From the NCBI GenBank assembly GCA_964384825.1, contig CAYLMM010000003.1:48754-112753 (forward strand): a stretch of DNA of 64,000 bases, read 5' to 3'. Below, in pieces: positions 34,606-42,647 of the stretch (position 1 is the stretch's first letter; each line of letters begins with the position of its first letter). A program made the position numbers and the translations under genes. The DNA is from CAYLMM01 sp964384825. Its GTDB lineage: Bacteria > Krumholzibacteriota > Krumholzibacteriia > LZORAL124-64-63. The notes beneath the pieces were generated by a model. That model was not told the DNA's origin. It did no database searches and worked only from the letters and a program-made list of their open reading frames with translations.

Positions 34606-36093
34606 CTAGAACTGGAAGTAGATGAATTGCTGCGACTGGTTGAAGGCCCCCAGCAGCACGATTCCCGCGAACAGCGCGTAGTAGACCGCCCATCTCAGCC
34701 AGACCGGACGGGTCGAGAGCATCGAGCGCATGCTGTGCTTCCGCTGCAGGAAATGGACGCTCTCCATGAACGCGATCGCCAGCACGGCGATCGTCATCTC
34801 CCGCTGCGACAGGCCGAGCCCGCGGAACTCGACGTTCAGGGCCGACAGGTCCAGCGTCGCGATCGCATGCAGGAATCCGCCCAGTCCGTCGGTGACGTGC
34901 CCGGCCACGTAGAAGGCGTCGGACACGGAGTTGGCGCGGAAGAAGATCCAGGCGAAACAGGTCAGCCCGAAGGTGAAGGCCACCGCGGGGATCTTGTAGC
35001 CCCAGGAGGTCGGCCGCAGGCGCAGCAGCCTCATCACCGCCCGGCGCGGCCGGTCGAACAGGATCTCCAGGATCAGGTAGACGCCGTTCAGCCCGCCCCA
35101 GATCAGGAAGGTCCAGTTGGCGCCGTGCCACAGGCCGCTGATCAGGAAGGTCATGAACAGGTTGAAGTACCAGCGCAGCTTGCCGACCCGGTTGCCGCCG
35201 AGCGAGATGTACAGGTAGTCGCGGAACCAGGTCGAGAGGCTGATATGCCAGCGCTTCCAGAACTCCGAGATCGATTTCGCGTAGTAGGGCCGGTCGAAGT
35301 TCTTCATCAGCCGGAAGCCCATCACCTGGGCCGAGCCGATGGCGATGTCGGAATATCCCGAGAAGTCGCAGTAGATCTGGAAGGCGAAGAACACCGTGCC
35401 GATCAGCAGCTGCGGCCCCGTGTGGTCGTGCGGGGAGTTGTAGACGGAGTTGACCACCGCCGCCACGCGGTCGGCGATGACCACCTTCTTGAACAGCCCC
35501 CACAGGATCAGCTTCAGCCCGTCGGTGACCCGGCGGTACTCGAACTCGTGGTTCAGGTAGAACTGCGGCAGCAGGTTGTGGGACCGCTCGATAGGCCCGG
35601 CCACCAGCTGCGGGAAGAACGAGACGTAGAGCGCGAAGATGCCCAGATGCCGCTCGGGCGGATGGACGCCCCGGTAGACCGAGATCGAGTAGCTCAGCGT
35701 CTGGAAGGTGTAGAACGAGATGCCCACCGGCAGCAGCACGTCGAAGTGGGGGATCCCGTAGAATATGTTGAACTGCTCGAAGACCTGCCGCAGCGAGTCG
35801 CTGGCGAAGTTGAAATACTTGAAGGCGAAGAGCAGTCCCAGGTTCGTGAAGATGCTCATCAGCAGGAACTTGCGGCGGCGCGGCTTCTCGGTTTCGGCGC
35901 CCATGCGCAGGCCGGCCCAGTAGTCGACCAGGGTGGATGCCACGATCAGCAGGACGTACTCCACCTTCCAGCACATGTAGAAGTAGTAGCTGGCGGCCAG
36001 CAGCAGCATCCAGCGCCGGCGTTGCGGCGTCAGGAAATAGAGCGTGACGACGACCGGGAAGAAGACCAGGTACTGGAGGGAGTTGAAGAGCAT
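34606..36093 (-). CDS. MBOAT-family O-acyltransferase
   Basis: Protein of 495 aa with ~10-11 membrane helices. The start MLFNSLQYLVFFPVVV is the common opening of AlgI/DltB-type proteins, which decides for the ATG at 36093 (GGAGG lies 13 bases upstream, a wide spacing). Other hallmarks: LPVGISFYTFQTLSY, DFSGYSDIAIG, FWKRWHISLSTWFRDYLYI and the catalytic histidine in SGLWHGANWTF. It should bring an activated acyl group across the membrane for O-acylation of the exopolysaccharide together with the SGNH partner. First gene of the seven-gene minus-strand operon. Confidence 0.95.
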   Translation of the reverse strand: MLFNSLQYLVFFPVVVTLYFLTPQRRRWMLLLAASYYFYMCWKVEYVLLIVASTLVDYWAGLRMGAETEKPRRRKFLLMSIFTNLGLLFAFKYFNFASDSLRQVFEQFNIFYGIPHFDVLLPVGISFYTFQTLSYSISVYRGVHPPERHLGIFALYVSFFPQLVAGPIERSHNLLPQFYLNHEFEYRRVTDGLKLILWGLFKKVVIADRVAAVVNSVYNSPHDHTGPQLLIGTVFFAFQIYCDFSGYSDIAIGSAQVMGFRLMKNFDRPYYAKSISEFWKRWHISLSTWFRDYLYISLGGNRVGKLRWYFNLFMTFLISGLWHGANWTFLIWGGLNGVYLILEILFDRPRRAVMRLLRLRPTSWGYKIPAVAFTFGLTCFAWIFFRANSVSDAFYVAGHVTDGLGGFLHAIATLDLSALNVEFRGLGLSQREMTIAVLAIAFMESVHFLQRKHSMRSMLSTRPVWLRWAVYYALFAGIVLLGAFNQSQQFIYFQF

Positions 36094-36228
36094 CGGCCGC
36101 GCAAGCCTCCATGCGGCGGATAGGGGGGGATCCGGGGACGGATCCTCCATATTCGCCATCGGATCCGGCATTGGGCCGGATCCCGGGGGAAAGGTCGATC
36201 GCCGCGACGTGAACCGGGCGAGGTTGTC

Positions 36229-36257
36229 TTGACGTGGACATCGGACTGGAATATAAT
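36229..36257 (+). promoter_or_regulatory. Strong sigma-70 promoter of the polysaccharide export operon
   Basis: TTGACG (36229-36234), a 17-bp spacer and TATAAT (36252-36257): 11 of 12 consensus bases at ideal spacing. Transcription would start near 36264, leaving about 220 bases of untranslated leader before the CpsD-like gene. Confidence 0.8.
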
Positions 36258-36324
36258 TCCTGAAGCCATTTTAGCCGCATGGCTGCGATTTTTCCACTCC
36301 CCATCCGCCCAAGGAGTCCGACGA

Positions 36325-36371
36325 GTTGACTTTTTGTTAAAGCGTTTAACGCCAACGACGAATATGTCAAC
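36325..36371. repeat. Nested inverted repeats in the operon leader
   Basis: Inner dyad GTTAAA-GCG-TTTAAC (36336-36350) is perfect. Outer arms GTTGAC (36325-36330) and GTCAAC (36366-36371) flank it. The inner dyad could be an operator; as RNA the set could fold into a two-step hairpin. It lies ~65-110 bases after the predicted start point. Confidence 0.6.
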
Positions 36372-36486
36372 GTAGCAATGCTGCGGACTTTCCGGGGTGC
36401 GGCTTTTCCTGAACTCCCCGGTCGTACATTATTCAAGCGCTATCCGGCATCGCCCCTCGCCCGAGAGAGTGCAGGCGGAGGGAAGC

Positions 36487-37221
36487 ATGGCGGATAAGCG
36501 GGAGCGGCAGATGAGCAAGATCCTCGAAGCGATGCGCAAGACCGGCGGAGCCGCCGACTTCGGATTCCGGCTCGAGACCCTCGGCGTCGAAAGGCTCTTT
36601 CCGGCTCCGGTCGGACGGCAGGTCGCGGAATTCGAGAGGCTTGCCAACGAGCTGCTGAGTCTCCACACCGGGGAACGCGGCCTGGTCCTGACCTTCGCCT
36701 CGAACGCCCGGGGCGAAGGCGCGAGCTACGTCTCGTTCAACGTCGCGCGGCATCTCTCGGTCCTGCTGGACCGCAAGATCGCCTGGATCGACGCCAACTT
36801 CCTCTCCCCGCAGCGCAGCATCGAGGCCGAGGGCTGCAATTTTCGCATGCTTCTGGAAAACCCCGGCCGGCTCGACGAGCTCGATACGGCGGGCAATCTG
36901 GCCGTCATCCCGAACGTGGATTCGAAGTTCAAGGCGACCCATCTGATCGCCGGCCCCGGCTATCCCGAACTGCTGCGAGCCTGCCGCGAGAAATTCTTCT
37001 TCACAATTCTGGACGCGCCCCCGATTCTGGAATCTGTCGATCTGGTGCATATCGCGCGACCGACCGACGGCCTGGTCGTGGTGATCGAGGCTCGCAACCT
37101 CAAGCACGAGATCATCAATCACGGCATCGAGACCGTCGGCGCCCAAGGGGTCAGGGTGCTGGGATCCGTCATCAACCGGCGGACCTTCGACATCCCCGGC
37201 TTCCTGTACAGCAAGCTTTGA
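36487..37221 (+). CDS. CpsD/BY-kinase-like ATPase with degenerate P-loop
   Basis: Protein of 244 aa of the polysaccharide co-polymerase ATPase family (CapB/CpsD, MinD-like fold). The Walker A place reads SNARGEGASYVSFNVA: the lysine of canonical GEGKS/T is alanine (residue 79). Walker A' is IAWIDANF and Walker B FTILDAPP. The C-terminus (GFLYSKL) has no tyrosine cluster. It is therefore unlikely to be an active tyrosine kinase but may still bind the Wzz partner at 38055 and regulate chain length. GGAGGGA precedes the ATG. First gene of the rightward operon. Confidence 0.85.
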   Translation: MADKRERQMSKILEAMRKTGGAADFGFRLETLGVERLFPAPVGRQVAEFERLANELLSLHTGERGLVLTFASNARGEGASYVSFNVARHLSVLLDRKIAWIDANFLSPQRSIEAEGCNFRMLLENPGRLDELDTAGNLAVIPNVDSKFKATHLIAGPGYPELLRACREKFFFTILDAPPILESVDLVHIARPTDGLVVVIEARNLKHEIINHGIETVGAQGVRVLGSVINRRTFDIPGFLYSKL

Positions 37222-37250
37222 GCAAGGATCCCAGTCAAGGAGGAGCCCCG

Positions 37251-38039
37251 TTGAATGCGGGCACGTCTCACCACATTCCGATCCGAGGAATCGCGCTCGT
37301 GCTCGGCTTCGCCCTCGCGGCCGTCCTGGCCGGATGCGCGGGCAACGGCCACGGCTCCCTGCGAACCGAGGTGCATCCCTATTCCGCCGAGGAAAAGGCC
37401 ATGCTCGAGCAGGCCCGCCGCGCCGAGTACCGCCTGCACCCCGGGGACCAGGTCGATATCGTCTTCGACTACGCGGAAGGCCTCGACCAGTCCGGTCTGG
37501 TCGTGCTTCCCGACGGGCAGATCACTCTCGGGGGCATCGGCTCCGCCCGCGCCGCGGGCCTGACCGTCGCGGAATTCGACAGCGTCCTGACGGCATCCTT
37601 CGCGGAAAACTACCGCGATCCCTCGCTTTCGGTCGTGGTCCGCAGCCTCGCCGAGAAGCAGGTCTACGTGCTGGGCGAGGTCGGCCGGCCGGGCCTGACC
37701 ACCCTGCCGCAGCACGGAGCGAGCGTGCTGCAGGCGATCGCCGCCGCCGGCGGCTTCACGTCGCACGCCGATCCGGCCGAGGCCGTCGTGATCAGGGTTA
37801 CGCCGGATGGGTACGTCTATCGCCACTGCGATCTGTCCCATCTCGAAAAGGGCGGCCTGGGCATGGCCGGCATGGTGGTGCTGAGCCCCTTCGACGTGAT
37901 CTACGTGCCTCGTTCGCCGATCGGGGATCTGGCGTTCTTCACCAAGAACGTGCTGGGGACCGTGCTCGATCTCACCGACCTGTATTGGGATATCTACGCC
38001 ATGAGCAATCTGGACAAGGTCGACCGGTTGACGCGCTAG
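37251..38039 (+). CDS. Wza-type polysaccharide export lipoprotein
   Basis: Protein of 262 aa. A signal sequence ends in lipobox LAGC (Cys ~28). YRLHPGDQVDIVFDY opens the Poly_export domain, and KQVYVLGEVGRPGLTTLPQHGASVLQAIAAAGG is an SLBB domain. It should form the periplasmic/outer-membrane channel for the polymer. It has only one SLBB and is shorter than E. coli Wza (~380 aa). The start is TTG at 37251, directly after AAGGAGGAG; a TTG at 37218 overlapping the previous stop is less likely. Confidence 0.9.
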   Translation: MNAGTSHHIPIRGIALVLGFALAAVLAGCAGNGHGSLRTEVHPYSAEEKAMLEQARRAEYRLHPGDQVDIVFDYAEGLDQSGLVVLPDGQITLGGIGSARAAGLTVAEFDSVLTASFAENYRDPSLSVVVRSLAEKQVYVLGEVGRPGLTTLPQHGASVLQAIAAAGGFTSHADPAEAVVIRVTPDGYVYRHCDLSHLEKGGLGMAGMVVLSPFDVIYVPRSPIGDLAFFTKNVLGTVLDLTDLYWDIYAMSNLDKVDRLTR

Positions 38040-38054
38040 GGGGAGAGGACCAAC

Positions 38055-39455
38055 ATGCAGCAGAACAATTCCGGCAATCCCGCCCCCTTGGCGTCTCGTT
38101 CCCGGAACTATGATTTCAAGGAATTGCTGTCGATCATCATCCGCCGGCGCTGGATCATCCTGGCGATCACCCTGCCGATCATCCTGGCCGCCCTCGTCGG
38201 AACCCTGCGCACCACCAACTCGGTCACCGCGAGCACCCTGGTGATGGTCGAGCCCCGCCAGCCGGAGAACCCGACTCTCGGCGGCGTCTTCATCAACGAC
38301 GATGTCGTGATGAGCACCGCCGCCCAGTTGGCCATGAGCATTCCGGTCGCGCAGCGGGCGGCGGCGGCCGTGATCGATTCCGTCCGCTCCCTGGCCGAAT
38401 CCGACCTCGCGCTGAGCAACCTCCATGACGAATCCGATCTGATGAGCGCGATGCTCGAGGGCGTCGATTGCCGTCAGCGCGCGGAGTCGAACATCCTGCA
38501 GATCACCTACTCGCACCCCAACGCCCGGTTCTGCCTGTTGGTCGTGGGCGCCCTGACCGGAGCCTTCATCGACTACAACATCGAGCGGCGTCAGAATCCC
38601 CGCGCCATCGGCTACTATTCCGACCAGATCCGGTCCGTCCAGTCGGAGGTCGACAGCCTGATGACCATCCGCGCGCGGGTGCTCGATTCGGCCGGAATCT
38701 CCTCCTTCACGGACAATCCCACCTCCAGCGTCAATCAGATCCGCTTCCTCGAGCAGGAATATTTCAGGGCCCGCTCACGGCGGATCGGGACCGAGGGGAA
38801 GTTGATTCGGCTGCGAAGGCTGCTGCGGGAGGATCCGGACTTCGTGCCGAAGGACGACAACCTGCGCGGTCTGAAGGCCACCTATGAAGCGCGTCTGGCC
38901 AGGATGGCCGAACTGAGGACGCGGTACAACGAGGGCACTCCCCAGATCCAGCATCAGCAGGAACTGATCGATTCCGCCCGCCGGGATCTGGACCGCGGCC
39001 GCCGCGACCACGCCTCCTGGCTGGAACTCCAGCTCGAGGAGGCCCGCGGCATCGAGAATTCCCTTCGCGAGTCTGTCGAGCGGCAGTCCGACAGCCTGGA
39101 GGATTTCCCGGAAACCGCCCGGGTCGTCGATTCGCTGAACCTGCAGATCAAGGCGCGGCAGGACCTGCTCGAGAGCCTGCAGTTCAAGCGGGGGGAGGTG
39201 CGGCTGAAGTCCGACAGCGATATGCGCATCAGCAACATCGTTCCGATCAACGAGCCCTCGATCGAGAGCGTCGTCGCCGGCAGCAAGAAATTCCTCTACA
39301 TGGGATTGGCCGTCTTCTTCGGCCTGGCCCTGGGCCTGATCTGCGCCCTGTTGATCGACAGCCAGGACCACCGTATATACGGGCCGCGCCAGGTCGAGCA
39401 GAATCTGGACGTTCCGGTCCTGGGGGCCGTCTCCTCGGGCAGGAAGGGCGACTGA
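38055..39455 (+). CDS. Wzz/GNVR chain-length determinant
   Basis: Protein of 466 aa. TM1 ~33-52 and TM2 ~415-437 flank a long, mostly helical periplasmic region with coiled-coil character (~170-370), the polysaccharide co-polymerase layout. KELLSIIIRRRW before TM1 is the typical Wzz start. The cytoplasmic tail ends soon after RQVEQNLDVPVLGAV, the place where a kinase domain begins in fused forms; here the ATPase is the separate gene at 36487. It controls polymer length. GGGGGAGAGGA precedes the ATG. Confidence 0.93.
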   Translation: MQQNNSGNPAPLASRSRNYDFKELLSIIIRRRWIILAITLPIILAALVGTLRTTNSVTASTLVMVEPRQPENPTLGGVFINDDVVMSTAAQLAMSIPVAQRAAAAVIDSVRSLAESDLALSNLHDESDLMSAMLEGVDCRQRAESNILQITYSHPNARFCLLVVGALTGAFIDYNIERRQNPRAIGYYSDQIRSVQSEVDSLMTIRARVLDSAGISSFTDNPTSSVNQIRFLEQEYFRARSRRIGTEGKLIRLRRLLREDPDFVPKDDNLRGLKATYEARLARMAELRTRYNEGTPQIQHQQELIDSARRDLDRGRRDHASWLELQLEEARGIENSLRESVERQSDSLEDFPETARVVDSLNLQIKARQDLLESLQFKRGEVRLKSDSDMRISNIVPINEPSIESVVAGSKKFLYMGLAVFFGLALGLICALLIDSQDHRIYGPRQVEQNLDVPVLGAVSSGRKGD

Positions 39456-39459
39456 CGCC

Positions 39460-40968
39460 ATGCTGGAGCGGCCAGAGGTCCGGCCCCGGCTCGTCGATCG
39501 GTGGATGCGGATCGACACGATTTCCCTGTTCACGCCGCTGATCTTCCTGGCCGTGCTCGTGTTCTCCTTTTTCGTGGTTTCGCGTTTCGGCCTCCAGGCG
39601 CTGGTGTTCGCCCTGATCGGGATGATCGCCTTCGCGTTGATGACGCTGGTTTCGCTGCGCAACCTCAGCTTCGCGCTGATGTGCTGGTTCTTCTCGATGG
39701 CGGGCTTCCGCTGGATGGGCATGGTCAGGATGCCCGGCCTGCCCGACTTCTCCTTCGACCGCCTGTTCCTGGTCTGGATCATCGGCATCTTCCTGCTGCG
39801 GCTGATCCTGGACCGCCGGCGGCTGAAGGGGCCCTACGCGGCCGACGTCCTGGTCCTGCTGCAGGCCTTTTACGTGCTGATCCAGTTGAACGCGACGGGC
39901 TCCATCCATATCCATGCCTGGGTGATCAGCAGCCTTTCGCCGATGTTCGGTTTCTTCTACGGGAAATACGTGGTCGAAAGGGAGAACCAGATCCGGGACA
40001 TCATGCTGTTCCTGCTGGGGTTGGCCATCTACTTCTCGTTCACCGCGATCGCCGAACATTTCCACTGGAACTCGCTGATCTGGCCCAAGCAGATCCTCGA
40101 TTCCGACGTGGGGCATCTCTGGCAGCCGGGGCGGTCCCGCGGGCCGGTGATGCATCCGCCCTATTTCGGCCAGTTGCTGGCCATGCTGCTCCTGGTCCAC
40201 TTCTACCTGTTCACCCGCCCGTGGGGGGGCGTGCGCCGGGCGCTGCTGTTCATCTCCCTGTTCATGTGCACCCTGGGGCTGTTCTTCGCCTACACCCGCG
40301 GTCCCTGGCTCGCCGCGGCCGTCGGAATCCTGACCCTGGCCGTTTTCCGTCCCAACTACCGCAAGGTGGTGGCCGTGGTCGTGATCGTGTGCGTCCTGGC
40401 CGGCGCCTTCGGCCTGTTGCAGGTGGCGGATACGGAGTTCCTGCAGAAGCGCATGGAGAACACCAACACCATCCAGAACCGGATGATCTTCCTGGCCAGC
40501 GCCTGGGGCATGTTCAGGGACCACCCCGTGTTCGGGATCGGATATCTCAAATACACGAAATTCCGGGAGCAGTACTCCTTCGGCACCGAGGTGCCGTTCT
40601 ACGGCTACGTCAGGCGATCTTTCAGCGAAGGCATGTCGATCCACGACATCTACATCGGGCGTCTGGCCGAGGAGGGCCTGGTGAGCGTGCTCCTGCTCGC
40701 GGCCTTCACCTTCGTGATCCTGAGGACGTTGATAGCCAGGTGGAGGTCGGGCGTGTGCGGCCCCTGGTACGACCGCGATATGCTCGTGTTCATCCTGGCG
40801 GCGATGGTCTGCTATCATGTCGGGGGCATGGTCATCGATTACCGGAACTTCGATCTGCTGAACGTCTTCTACTACTTCTTCGCCGGAATCATCTACGGCT
40901 ACAAGGGCCGGACGCCGGCCGCCGCACCCGCAGCCGCTCCGAGGGAAAAACGCGTCGGAGTCCGCTGA
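39460..40968 (+). CDS. O-antigen polymerase/ligase-like membrane protein (Wzy/WaaL type)
   Basis: Protein of 502 aa with ~11-12 membrane helices. A large periplasmic loop between GAFGLLQVADTE and IHDIYIGRLAEEGL contains NRMIFLASAWGMFRDHPVFGIGYLKY, a form of the Wzy_C core seen in O-antigen ligases and polymerases. It should polymerise repeat units or attach chains on the periplasmic side. The gene starts 4 bp after the Wzz-like stop and its own stop overlaps the next start by one base (TGATG). Confidence 0.9.
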   Translation: MLERPEVRPRLVDRWMRIDTISLFTPLIFLAVLVFSFFVVSRFGLQALVFALIGMIAFALMTLVSLRNLSFALMCWFFSMAGFRWMGMVRMPGLPDFSFDRLFLVWIIGIFLLRLILDRRRLKGPYAADVLVLLQAFYVLIQLNATGSIHIHAWVISSLSPMFGFFYGKYVVERENQIRDIMLFLLGLAIYFSFTAIAEHFHWNSLIWPKQILDSDVGHLWQPGRSRGPVMHPPYFGQLLAMLLLVHFYLFTRPWGGVRRALLFISLFMCTLGLFFAYTRGPWLAAAVGILTLAVFRPNYRKVVAVVVIVCVLAGAFGLLQVADTEFLQKRMENTNTIQNRMIFLASAWGMFRDHPVFGIGYLKYTKFREQYSFGTEVPFYGYVRRSFSEGMSIHDIYIGRLAEEGLVSVLLLAAFTFVILRTLIARWRSGVCGPWYDRDMLVFILAAMVCYHVGGMVIDYRNFDLLNVFYYFFAGIIYGYKGRTPAAAPAAAPREKRVGVR

Positions 40969-42506
40969 TGACCGGATATCTGAAGAAGCATCTCTTCGAA
41001 GGCGAAATCCTGCGCCTGATGGCGATCATCCTGCTGATCAAGCCCCTGGGACTGCTGGCCCAGATGGTCCTGGCCGCGAGCTTCGGAGCGGGCGCCGATT
41101 ACGATGCCTACACGCTGGCCCTGTTCCTGGTCGGATACGTGTCTTCGGTGGGGGGGCAGGTGTTCTCGGCGATCGTGCTGCCCTACGTGATCCGTCTGCG
41201 GGCAAGCATGTCCGAGCAGGGGGTTTTCGGCTTCCTCAACGCCGCGGTCCTCGGATTCCTGGCGCCCGCCGCCTTGGTCGCCCTGCTGCTGGCCCTCGGG
41301 GCGGAGCCTGCCGTTCGTCTAGCCGGACCCGGCCTTCCCGAAGAGACGCATCGTCTCGCCGTGCGCCTGGTGCGGCTGCTTGCGGTTCCCGGCGCGTTGG
41401 TCGTCGGCGTCGCGATGGCGCAATCGGTGCTTCATGCCCACGGCCGTTTCCGGCTCGCGACCGCCCTGCCGGCGGCCAACAGCGTGATCATGCTGTCCTG
41501 CGTCCTGCTGCTGCGCGAACGCCTGGGAATCCTGGCCGCGGCGCTGGGCTTCGGCGTCTCGGTCGCGGCGCGGCTGCTGCTGGCCGGCGGCGCGGCCTTC
41601 GCCCGCCGCTGCATGGGCGGCGCCCGGCCGTCCCTGCCGCCCGGCGCCGCCTCCCGGCTTTGGGCGTTGGGCTGGATGACGCTGGCGATCCAGGCCATCC
41701 TGGTTCTCTACTCCTTCATCGACAAGGCTTTCGCCGCATCGCTGCCGCCCGGCGCCATCTCTTCGCTGAGTTACGCCATGACCTTCGTCGGCTTCGGCAC
41801 CCAGCTCTTCTCGCTGACGCTGGTGACGGTCATGTTCACTCGGATGTCGCAGATGATCGCCGCCGGCGAGACGGAGCTCTGCGACCGCTACCTGGCGGAG
41901 AACGTGCGGCGCGTCTCGCAGCTGGTCGTTCCCGCCTCGATCATCGTCATGGCCGCTTCCGGCGAGATCGTGGGCGTCCTCTTCCAGCGGGGCGCGTTCA
42001 CCTCTGCCGACACGCTCCGCACCTCGGGGGTCCTGGCGATGTACGCCCTGGGCCTGCCTTGCTTCGTGGTCAACGGAGTGATAACGCGGGTCTTCTATTC
42101 GCTGCAGAGGATGCGTGAGAAGGTGTGGCTGGCGGCCATGTACCTCGGCACCAACGTGCTGGGCAACGCGCTGCTGATCGGGCCGCTGGGCGTCCGGGGA
42201 CTGGCCCTGTCCTCGGCGATCTCGATCAATCTGCACGTTGCGACCTCGCTCTGGATCCTTCACCGGTACCGGATCGGCATCGACGGCCGGAAGCTGGGGT
42301 TCGTAATGGCCAGGGACTACGCGGTGGGTCTGGCGAGCTGGCTCGTCTATCGCTTCGCCGGGCCGGCGGCGATGCTGGATCGATGGAGCCCCGGGGGCGA
42401 GCCGGCCGCCTCCATCCTGACGGCCGCCGCACGCGCCGCCGTCATCGCGGCCCTGTTCGTGATTTGCCGTTCGCTCCTCGCCGCGTTCGGGCGCCATCGA
42501 CGCTAG
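40968..42506 (+). CDS. MurJ/MviN-like lipid flippase
   Basis: Protein of 512 aa with ~13-14 membrane helices. GAGADYDAYTLALFL, GILAAALGFGVSVAARLLLAGG and LFQRGAFTSADTLRTSGVLAMYALGLPCFVVNGVITRVFYSLQ follow the MurJ pattern (the GAF/RVFYAL-type segment). In a polysaccharide operon it more likely flips lipid-linked glycan than lipid II, but either is possible. GGAG precedes the ATG at 40968, which overlaps the previous stop. The operon then has a 141-bp gap before the ATPase gene. Confidence 0.9.
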   Translation: MTGYLKKHLFEGEILRLMAIILLIKPLGLLAQMVLAASFGAGADYDAYTLALFLVGYVSSVGGQVFSAIVLPYVIRLRASMSEQGVFGFLNAAVLGFLAPAALVALLLALGAEPAVRLAGPGLPEETHRLAVRLVRLLAVPGALVVGVAMAQSVLHAHGRFRLATALPAANSVIMLSCVLLLRERLGILAAALGFGVSVAARLLLAGGAAFARRCMGGARPSLPPGAASRLWALGWMTLAIQAILVLYSFIDKAFAASLPPGAISSLSYAMTFVGFGTQLFSLTLVTVMFTRMSQMIAAGETELCDRYLAENVRRVSQLVVPASIIVMAASGEIVGVLFQRGAFTSADTLRTSGVLAMYALGLPCFVVNGVITRVFYSLQRMREKVWLAAMYLGTNVLGNALLIGPLGVRGLALSSAISINLHVATSLWILHRYRIGIDGRKLGFVMARDYAVGLASWLVYRFAGPAAMLDRWSPGGEPAASILTAAARAAVIAALFVICRSLLAAFGRHRR

Positions 42507-42647
42507 CGACACCGGCGGACGGCTCCTCGCGAACGGGAACCGGGTGATTTCGTCTGGCCCGCGCGTGGACCGTCGGGTATCTTGAAGGCCGATTCGGCCG
42601 TTCGCCGCGCCGCCCTTACGGGCAGCCACTTACCTGGAAGAGGCATG

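Larger units (their letters stand above)
36094..36486. other. 393-bp divergent control region of the polysaccharide locus
   Basis: No gene. Its middle (36230-36430) is clearly more AT-rich than the surroundings. It carries the rightward promoter at 36229, two nested inverted repeats at 36325-36371, and a ~220-base leader before the ATG at 36487. A leftward promoter for the MBOAT operon is expected; GCTAAAATGG near 36286 (minus) could be a -10 but has no good -35. Confidence 0.65.

Noticed and set aside
33617..36436. 939-codon minus-strand frame across SGNH and MBOAT genes
   Set aside because: Runs in a different frame through two clear genes that have ribosome sites and membrane helices; no domain seen in it.
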